Origin: an uncultured Oscillospiraceae bacterium
Lineage (GTDB): Bacteria; Bacillota; Clostridia; Oscillospirales; Oscillospiraceae
Length of the DNA stretch: 64,000 nucleotides
Direction of reading: 5' to 3'
Assembly: GCA_947169975.1 (NCBI GenBank)
Contig: CAMVRT010000010.1
Span: 1 to 64,000 of the forward strand
The notes beneath the pieces are model-generated. The model was not told the origin of the DNA and made no database searches. It worked only from the letters and a program-made list of their open reading frames with translations. Every line of letters begins with the position of its first letter. Within the stretch, counting starts at the first letter, position 1. The position numbers were made by a program, and so were the translations under genes. Shown here one piece after another: positions 58,810 through 64,000 of the stretch.

Positions 58810-58837
58810 ACAGTTTCCCTCATCAAATTCCGGTTTG

Positions 58838-59389
58838 TCAGATTCTTTTTTCATCAAGCCGAATTTGTCCATCGATAAGATTTTCTATCGTCTGTTCGTA
58901 GTTAGAATCAATCAACACCACCGGTTCCCCGACATGCTGAAAGCCTTCAATGATGCTTGTGTTGTCTGTCTTCAGGCTGTCTATCGTACAATCTGCAGCG
59001 ACTGATCTGGATTCTATTTCCGACTCATGTTCAATGATTTCACCAAAATGGTTCTCTATGTATTGTTCACTCATAGCAAGGCATACGAATTGGATAGATG
59101 GTAAATATCGTACGTCAAAATCTTTCCTCCAACCAAAGGGGATATAACAACCTTCAATAATGAGGTTTTGACGGTTCTCGATCGCAGTCTTCATGATCTC
59201 TCTTATGACAGGCCACAGGTACTCTGTCAGCGCCTCATCATCCATCGGCGTCAATCCTGTCATGCCGCTGCGGATAAGGCCCATTTTCAGGTGATCTATT
59301 GACAAATACGGAACTTTGTATTTTTCAAGCAATCGCTGCGCCAAAAGCGTTTTCCCCGTATGTGACGCGCCGGTTATTAATATAATCAT
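58838..59389 (-). CDS. P-loop kinase-like protein
   Basis: 183 residues. The Walker A motif GASHTGKT near the N-terminus and LIIEGCYIPFGW in the middle match the zeta-toxin/2-phosphoglycerate-kinase-like small-molecule kinases. It may phosphorylate a nucleotide, sugar or drug; no further specificity can be read. The start is set by GGAGGGG upstream. It precedes the GNAT gene by 28 bases, so the two may be co-expressed. Confidence 0.8.
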   Translation of the reverse strand: MIILITGASHTGKTLLAQRLLEKYKVPYLSIDHLKMGLIRSGMTGLTPMDDEALTEYLWPVIREIMKTAIENRQNLIIEGCYIPFGWRKDFDVRYLPSIQFVCLAMSEQYIENHFGEIIEHESEIESRSVAADCTIDSLKTDNTSIIEGFQHVGEPVVLIDSNYEQTIENLIDGQIRLDEKRI

Positions 59390-59438
59390 GCTTTTCCCCT
59401 CCGAAAGCAGAACTACTCTTCTTCTCTGCAAGCCGGAT

Positions 59439-60137
59439 TCAACGGGCTCTCCGACCGGTCTTCAGGCTTCTCAGGTAAACCTTCTGCTCCTGCGTGATCC
59501 GGTAGCTCTCTATGCTCTTTTGGATGGCCTTATTGCGTGTCCACTCGTCCAGTTTCCTCTCCTCCAGATACGGCATGATCGTATCGTACTGCTTTGCCAG
59601 GGCCGTGGCAAAATACCACGCGATCATCATGTTGACGTAGTATTCCTCCGACCGGACAGATGCCACCATATCCGCATACGCCGGGCTGAATCTTTCATCC
59701 AGGAAGTGCTGCATCAGCATCCCGATGGCAAATCGCACGGTATACGACTGATCCGATTTGATCCAGGTCCGGATATATGGGAGCAGCTTCTCCGGCTCTT
59801 TTTTGAAGGCCTTGGGCGAGAGCTGGTCGCAGGTGGCCCAGTTATCCACATACGGCAAAAAGGTCTCTACTTCCATGGCACACTTGTCGAAGTCCTTCTC
59901 CAGTGATATCACAAATGCATGCAGCTGATCCTCGTCAAAGTACCGGTGCGGCAGATCCGTCAAAAAGGCATCTATATCCTCGTCGAAGCGCAGCTTCTTT
60001 GCAAAGGCGCGGAGCTCCGGCGTTCTGACGCCGATGATCCTGTCCGGCTTTACCGTCGGCAGGAGCTTGACCTGCATCTCCGCATATTTCTTATCCTGCA
60101 GGCGGAACAATTCCGCCACGATCTCATCTCTGTTCAT
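59439..60137 (-). CDS. DNA alkylation repair protein (AlkD-like)
   Basis: 232 residues made of HEAT-like helical repeats, with the family's RTPELRAFAKKL and YVDNWATCDQLSPKAF segments. AlkD proteins are DNA glycosylases for N3- and N7-alkylated purines; the conserved W and D of the VDNWATCD stretch are kept. GAGGAG precedes the ATG. It is the only DNA-repair gene in the island. Confidence 0.9.
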   Translation of the reverse strand: MNRDEIVAELFRLQDKKYAEMQVKLLPTVKPDRIIGVRTPELRAFAKKLRFDEDIDAFLTDLPHRYFDEDQLHAFVISLEKDFDKCAMEVETFLPYVDNWATCDQLSPKAFKKEPEKLLPYIRTWIKSDQSYTVRFAIGMLMQHFLDERFSPAYADMVASVRSEEYYVNMMIAWYFATALAKQYDTIMPYLEERKLDEWTRNKAIQKSIESYRITQEQKVYLRSLKTGRRAR

Positions 60138-60162
60138 CTGCGGGCTCCTCTATTGTAAACGC

Positions 60163-60723
60163 TTATAGGACACCGTCCTCCTGCTTGTTCTCATGTCCCG
60201 TATCGATCTGGGTCGTCACACCGCCCATATGCTGGTAGGACCGTTTTCTGTCGATTCGATAATATTTGAAATCCTGATCTTCCCGTATGAAAACAAAACC
60301 GAGCTTTTCCAATACATGCTGACTGCGGGTGTTCGTCTGTATGGTGTCTGCATACAGGGTCGGGATATCCAACTCGTCGAAAACAAAGCGGATTGCCAGT
60401 TTTTCCGCCGCCGTTCCGATGCCACGATCCTTGTATCTCGCATTTTTCAGCGTTATTCCCATGGTTGCGCACTTGTGGGGTTCGATATTCTTGATGATGA
60501 TTTCGCCCACGATCTCATCACCGCACATAATCGCAAGCGGAATTTGTTTCAAATCTTTCTGTCTCTGCACATATTGATCTACTTTTTTTTCGCTGTATGT
60601 GTAGGAGGAGTATGTTTGTCCGGGCAGAAACAAATCATGGTCATTTTCATATTCCTTGAAATAGCAGCGATACATCTCATCTGTCATAGGTATTACTTCG
60701 ATTTTACTCGGTTGAAATATCAT
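60163..60723 (-). CDS. GNAT N-acetyltransferase (RimJ/RimL-like)
   Basis: 186 residues. The central IMCGDEIVGEI, KDRGIGTAAEKLAI cofactor loop and the TRSQHVLEKLGFV end are typical of the RimJ/RimL-type subgroup. The start is placed at MIFQPSKIE, as the ribosome site lies inside the codons of the earlier in-frame ATG. Substrate unknown. Confidence 0.87.
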   Translation of the reverse strand: MIFQPSKIEVIPMTDEMYRCYFKEYENDHDLFLPGQTYSSYTYSEKKVDQYVQRQKDLKQIPLAIMCGDEIVGEIIIKNIEPHKCATMGITLKNARYKDRGIGTAAEKLAIRFVFDELDIPTLYADTIQTNTRSQHVLEKLGFVFIREDQDFKYYRIDRKRSYQHMGGVTTQIDTGHENKQEDGVL

Positions 60724-60753
60724 GTGGTATTTCCTCATGCAAAAAGCAGGTCT

Positions 60754-61248
60754 TTACAGTTCAAAAACGAGATCATCGCCATCCAGTTCGGAAAGCAGCC
60801 GGAAGCCGAGTGAAGTATACAGCCGCTTCGCTTTTTCGTTGTTCTTCTCCGTTGACAGCTTTATGGGCTTTTCGGGATTCGCCGACTTCAGAATGCGGAC
60901 GGCCATCTGCGCAGCACTTCTTCCGTAGCCTTTTCCCTGCTGATTCTTGTCAATAAAGTAGCTCCATGAATATGCATCGCCTTTGCCTAGCCATTTATCG
61001 AAGTTGATGAAGCCTATCGGCTCCTTCTGTCCGTTATAGATGATACAGGGAAGGTTGTCTTCTCTGAACAAATATGCTCTTCCGATGGAGAAGCCTGCCG
61101 GATTGACAAGTTCTGTCTGCTCCTCGGTAAGCTGACACGCAAAGATGGCATAAATCAAATCGTCCTGCGTTTCCATCGGCTTGATGCATACATGGTCGTC
61201 GGACCATGACGCGCTGGCAACGCGATCCAAATCTGTTCGTATTGACAT
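60754..61248 (-). CDS. GNAT N-acetyltransferase
   Basis: 164 residues, with the loop QQGKGYGRSAAQ and a C-terminal NEKAKRLYTSLGFR stretch. The ATG has GAGGAG 7 bases upstream. It is similar in layout to the first island GNAT. Substrate unknown. Confidence 0.88.
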   Translation of the reverse strand: MSIRTDLDRVASASWSDDHVCIKPMETQDDLIYAIFACQLTEEQTELVNPAGFSIGRAYLFREDNLPCIIYNGQKEPIGFINFDKWLGKGDAYSWSYFIDKNQQGKGYGRSAAQMAVRILKSANPEKPIKLSTEKNNEKAKRLYTSLGFRLLSELDGDDLVFEL

Positions 61249-61348
61249 ATTGTTTCTCCTCAGTAAATCCGAGTTATCTCTTCAGCAGAATTCTACTGCG
61301 ATTGCTTCAATTTGGGTAAAGATTATGCTGAGCCTCCGCAGATACCAA

Positions 61349-61966
61349 TTATTCAGCCAGCGACAGGACACCGGCGCAGTAGGATACTTGCTTAAATGCG
61401 AGTGCAGGAAATTCCTCCTTCAACTCATCCGCTACGAAATAGATCTCCTCGTCGTCCCATTCGTCGCCTGCGTCCTTTTGACACTGCTCCAGCTCTGCCC
61501 GGGTTTCAAAGGCGACGTCTCCGATCAGAATCTGTCCGCCGGGGTTCAGATAATCGCGCAGAACGCGCAGGAAGGAGATCTTCTGTTCGTCTGTCAGATG
61601 GTGCAGTGAATAAGTCGCCACGATGAAATCATAGCGCCGCCCCATAAGCGGCTCCACCAGGCCCCGCGCGAAATCGCCCTGGTACAGATGCGCCCTGGGC
61701 ATTTTTTCGGTGGCCAGCTCGATCATCCTTGCCGAGAAGTCCTGGCCGTAGATCGTGCAGCCGTTTTCGTACAGTTTTGTTGTAAGCGTTCCAGTGCCGA
61801 AGCCAATGTCAAGGACAACCGCGTTTGGCTTCTTCAGGATCGTCTTGTAGATGCTTCCCAGCACTTCCTTATATCCGGCGAAGGGATAGGTGTTTTCCTC
61901 ATCGGATACGCCTACCGTTCTATCGTATCCGTCCGCCCACAGGTCAAAGCCTTTATTGTCAAGCAT
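61349..61966 (-). CDS. Class I SAM-dependent methyltransferase
   Basis: 205 residues. Motif I is VLDIGFGTGTLTTKL, with motif II around YGQDFSARM and the post-I IVATYSLHHLTDEQK. It resembles small-molecule methyltransferases rather than rRNA enzymes. The start MLDNKGFDLWADGYD has GGGAGG 6 bases upstream. Substrate unknown. The 100-base gap before the next GNAT holds nothing clear. Confidence 0.9.
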   Translation of the reverse strand: MLDNKGFDLWADGYDRTVGVSDEENTYPFAGYKEVLGSIYKTILKKPNAVVLDIGFGTGTLTTKLYENGCTIYGQDFSARMIELATEKMPRAHLYQGDFARGLVEPLMGRRYDFIVATYSLHHLTDEQKISFLRVLRDYLNPGGQILIGDVAFETRAELEQCQKDAGDEWDDEEIYFVADELKEEFPALAFKQVSYCAGVLSLAE

Positions 61967-61989
61967 ACATATCCTCCCACAATTCCGAG

Positions 61990-62448
61990 TCACCGCAGAG
62001 CCATCACATAGATCTGGCAGGGATTCCACTCATCCCACAGTGCGGGGATCACTTCAAACTCCTTGAAGCCGAGGCTCAAATAGAACCGGTTTGTATTGTC
62101 ATATTCCTCATACCGTCCCATTTGAACGGTCTTCACCTGTAAGAAGGAGTAACCCTTCTCCACAGCAATTTGCTTTGCGTGCTCATACAGCTCCCGGCCG
62201 ATTCCTCTGCGGTGGCATTCCTTCAGAACGCCCATCACAGCCAGTTCAACGGTGTCCTTTCCAGTTTCTTTCAGGCAAACAAATCCGGTTGGCTGATCGT
62301 CTTCCACGGATGCAAGCAAAATCTCATCGCCACTCTCACGGATGTACTGTTCTCTCGCTTCCGGGATACCGAACCATTCCGGCAGGCTTTCAAGAATGAA
62401 GCGGGAAATCCTCTGTTTTTCCTGCGCATCATTTATCACACGAATCAT
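61990..62448 (-). CDS. GNAT N-acetyltransferase
   Basis: 152 residues with the loop ECHRRGIGRELYEHAK and the DNTNRFYLSLGF C-terminus. GGGGGAG precedes the ATG. It starts 23 bases upstream of the methyltransferase and is probably co-transcribed with it. Substrate unknown. Confidence 0.88.
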   Translation of the reverse strand: MIRVINDAQEKQRISRFILESLPEWFGIPEAREQYIRESGDEILLASVEDDQPTGFVCLKETGKDTVELAVMGVLKECHRRGIGRELYEHAKQIAVEKGYSFLQVKTVQMGRYEEYDNTNRFYLSLGFKEFEVIPALWDEWNPCQIYVMALR

Positions 62449-62498
62449 GTATGGATCTCCCCCTTATGCTACCTGGCTTTCTCATCGTGTCTCGGCAT

Positions 62499-62963
62499 TC
62501 ATAGCGCTCTTCGCAAATATACCATATCCACAAGCTGCACGCCGCACTCATGGATCGGATGGTCGTAGTTGTCTGTAAAGAAGTTCTTCACGATATGATG
62601 GCGGACAAAACCGCATTCCTCATAGAACGGAATGGTCAGAGGGCTGTCGCCTGTGCCGACCTGCAAAATCGAATACCTCTCCCGGTATCTGTCGGCGAGA
62701 TATTCGATCAGGGCCTTGCCATACCCTTTCCGCTGGTGCTCGGGCGTGACGGCTAGGTTCTTTATCTCCAGAATGCCGTCCCCCTCATCGGTGACGACAC
62801 ATTCGCCCTTGATCCCATCCTCGTCCAGTACGAGCATGACGCCCCTCTCCAGATACCGGTCGATCATGTCCTCCTGTTCATCTGCCAGATGGAGCAAAGA
62901 GAGGTATTCCTTTTGGGACTCTTTTACCTGAAAAATGTTCCATTTCTGCCCCACAACTTCCAT
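62499..62963 (-). CDS. GNAT N-acetyltransferase
   Basis: 154 residues with the cofactor loop PEHQRKGYGKALIEYLA and PFYEECGFVRHH at the end. The ribosome site is poor (AAGAGG directly before ATG), so the start may be a little off. It is the last gene before the right boundary of the island. Confidence 0.85.
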   Translation of the reverse strand: MEVVGQKWNIFQVKESQKEYLSLLHLADEQEDMIDRYLERGVMLVLDEDGIKGECVVTDEGDGILEIKNLAVTPEHQRKGYGKALIEYLADRYRERYSILQVGTGDSPLTIPFYEECGFVRHHIVKNFFTDNYDHPIHECGVQLVDMVYLRRAL

Positions 62964-63116
62964 CCTCTTGGCATGAGTATACAGAATTCATCATGACTTT
63001 TCAATTGTTTAATCAAGTAAATTCGCTCGCGGCAAAAATAAGATGTACCCTATAAAACAGACACAATCGGTTTTCAGAAACCCTTAAAAGTGGACACAGT
63101 AGTTCATGCACATGTA

Positions 63117-63133
63117 ACACCAGGTTCGAGTCC
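63117..63133 (+). other. T-arm-like tRNA fragment fused to the tRNA-Pro 3' half
   Basis: CCAGGTTCGAGTCC looks like the T stem 5' strand, T loop and part of the 3' strand of a tRNA that is not this tRNA-Pro; it is directly joined to CTTTGGG of the repeat. Too short to assign. Confidence 0.4.
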
Positions 63134-63183
63134 CTTTGGGAGCTGGATGCTGGGAGTTCGAGTCTCCCCACTCGGACCAAAAG
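63134..63183 (+). repeat. Direct repeat (att-like), right copy: tRNA-Pro 3' half
   Basis: Anticodon loop to CCA of tRNA-Pro plus AAAG, 49 of 50 bases identical to 55871-55920. There is no 5' half, so it cannot make a tRNA. Confidence 0.9.
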
Positions 63184-63215
63184 TCCTCTGAAATCAGTGA
63201 TTTCAGAGGACTTTT
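63179..63215 (+). terminator. Terminator after the right tRNA fragment
   Basis: Long stem AAAAGTCCTCTGAAATC / GATTTCAGAGGACTTTT, then GATTTTT. It was probably the original terminator of the tRNA-Pro gene. Confidence 0.8.
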
Positions 63216-63302
63216 GATTTTTACACTTTACAGCTTTAGGAGCGGATGAGACGGGATACCTTGCATAACCGCACCACCATTCTTCCATATTGCCTTATGC
63301 AG

Positions 63303-63929
63303 TCAGAAAATACGCAACAGCTCATGAAGGCTGTCCACTGTATTGGCAGGAGTCTCTGCCTCGGAGAAGGGTCTGGCAAAGGACCCGATCCCTTTTCTGA
63401 TTCGGACGGTCAGTATCCCCAACTCTTTGGCAGGGCGGATATCGTTGTCCAGCCGGTCGCCCACCATGACAGCGTTCTCCGGCCTGCAGTCTGCCATTGC
63501 CAATGCACGCAGGAAAATCTCTTTGTCCGGCTTCGCCACGCCCATTTCCGCAGAGGATGCAATCACCGAAAAATACCGGCCAAGCCCCCAGGCGTCAAGA
63601 CGCTCTTTGGCCCCCGGCTTCTGATTGGCAATGATGCCAAGTCGATAACCTCTGTCACGCAGAGCCTGCAGAGTATGCTCACAGTCATCAAACGGCACCT
63701 CATCCTCGCTGTGCCACGGTGTTTTGGTGAGGCCGAAATACTCGATCGCCTTCTGATCTCCGTTATATCCCGCCTTGGCGTATTGAATACGCTTCTCGGA
63801 AAACTGCTCGAAGGTGACAACCGTGCCCCGGATCATGTCTCTGATCCGATGGTTATAGGCTTCTTCCTCGTTAATCAGCGTTGAGCCGATATCAAAGAAG
63901 ATCCAGCGGATTGCGTTCATATTATTCAT
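63303..63929 (-). CDS. HAD-family phosphatase
   Basis: 208 residues. HAD motif I is FFDIGSTLIN: the usual second Asp is replaced by Ser, while the nucleophile Asp is present. Motif III/IV are seen in KPDKEIF and VGDRLDNDIRPA. The Asp+2 change may weaken phosphatase activity or alter its specificity. The start could also be an ATG three codons later. It lies just outside the island, in A+T-intermediate DNA. The last 71 bases of the window hold nothing I can assign. Confidence 0.85.
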   Translation of the reverse strand: MNNMNAIRWIFFDIGSTLINEEEAYNHRIRDMIRGTVVTFEQFSEKRIQYAKAGYNGDQKAIEYFGLTKTPWHSEDEVPFDDCEHTLQALRDRGYRLGIIANQKPGAKERLDAWGLGRYFSVIASSAEMGVAKPDKEIFLRALAMADCRPENAVMVGDRLDNDIRPAKELGILTVRIRKGIGSFARPFSEAETPANTVDSLHELLRIF

Positions 63930-64000
63930 CTCTGCATTTCAGCCAATCTGCTTGAGTGATTTGGTAATATACAAAGGTTTCATCTCTGCCGGTTTCCCGA

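Larger units (their letters stand above)
55917..63133. mobile_element. tRNA-Pro-associated genomic island without integrase
   Basis: Bounded by the intact tRNA-Pro and by the 50-base repeat of its 3' half. It is visibly richer in A+T than the flanks and carries only minus-strand accessory genes: six GNATs, a BspA-like protein, a P-loop kinase, an AlkD-like protein and a methyltransferase. No integrase, relaxase, phage or plasmid replication gene is seen, so it is either degenerate, moved in trans, or grew by repeated insertions. Confidence 0.7.

Noticed and set aside
56000-62980. Integron-like cassette array in the GNAT island
   Set aside because: Genes share orientation and CCGAGT motifs occur near 57664, 61269 and 61985, but I see no paired attC arms, no attI and no IntI.

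Overview
The window is a G+C-rich stretch of a Gram-positive anaerobe, most likely a member of the Oscillospiraceae (Clostridia), related to gut butyrate producers such as Intestinimonas, Flavonifractor or Oscillibacter. That placement is inference. It rests on Firmicute-type regulatory RNAs (T-box, SAM-I, lysine riboswitch, glmS ribozyme), oxygen-defence genes typical of strict anaerobes (rubrerythrin, flavodiiron protein), and a complete lysine-to-butyrate fermentation gene set. There are no 16S genes to check it against.

Region 1-25.5 kb is mostly fermentation. At the left edge a butyrate operon, crt-hbd-bcd, runs leftwards and is cut by the window end. After housekeeping genes (trmB, infC-rpmI-rplT with an ATT-started infC) and envelope genes comes the lysine pathway, all on the minus strand: kamB-kamC, then a consensus promoter, a lysine riboswitch and kal-kce-kdd-kamA-kamD-kamE, then a separately promoted CoA-transferase pair. 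Together these genes convert lysine to 3-aminobutyryl-CoA and crotonyl-CoA, and crt-hbd-bcd supply the C4-CoA steps. The riboswitch layout (the P1 3' strand lies inside the terminator 5' arm) predicts that lysine turns the operon on.

Region 25.5-44.7 kb is mainly housekeeping: glmS with its ribozyme, nrdR, alr-mazF, nnrD, a T-box-controlled pheS-pheT (PheT carries an unusual insertion), a membrane PrsA-like foldase paralogous to a lipoprotein foldase at 7-8 kb, tcdA and rubrerythrin. It also holds a gene pair resembling serine palmitoyltransferase plus 3-ketosphinganine reductase, which would be unusual in a Clostridium relative.

Region 44.7-55.4 kb mixes regulatory and membrane genes: an ECF sigma factor with a membrane von Willebrand protein, a gpx-ohrR-CDF peroxide/metal operon, a transmembrane MerR regulator, a MATE pump behind a structured attenuator leader, a PAP2 phosphatase, a catalytically degenerate rhomboid-like protein with a zinc tail, and metK under a SAM-I riboswitch.

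Region 55.6-63.2 kb is a visibly more A+T-rich island. An intact tRNA-Pro(UGG) lies at its left end. The 3' half of the same tRNA is repeated at its right end, and an extra orphan 5' half lies just outside on the left. Inside are eleven minus-strand genes: six GNAT acetyltransferases, a BspA-like repeat protein, a P-loop kinase, an AlkD-like DNA repair protein, a SAM methyltransferase and a short-gap run of accessory functions, but no integrase. A HAD phosphatase gene closes the window.
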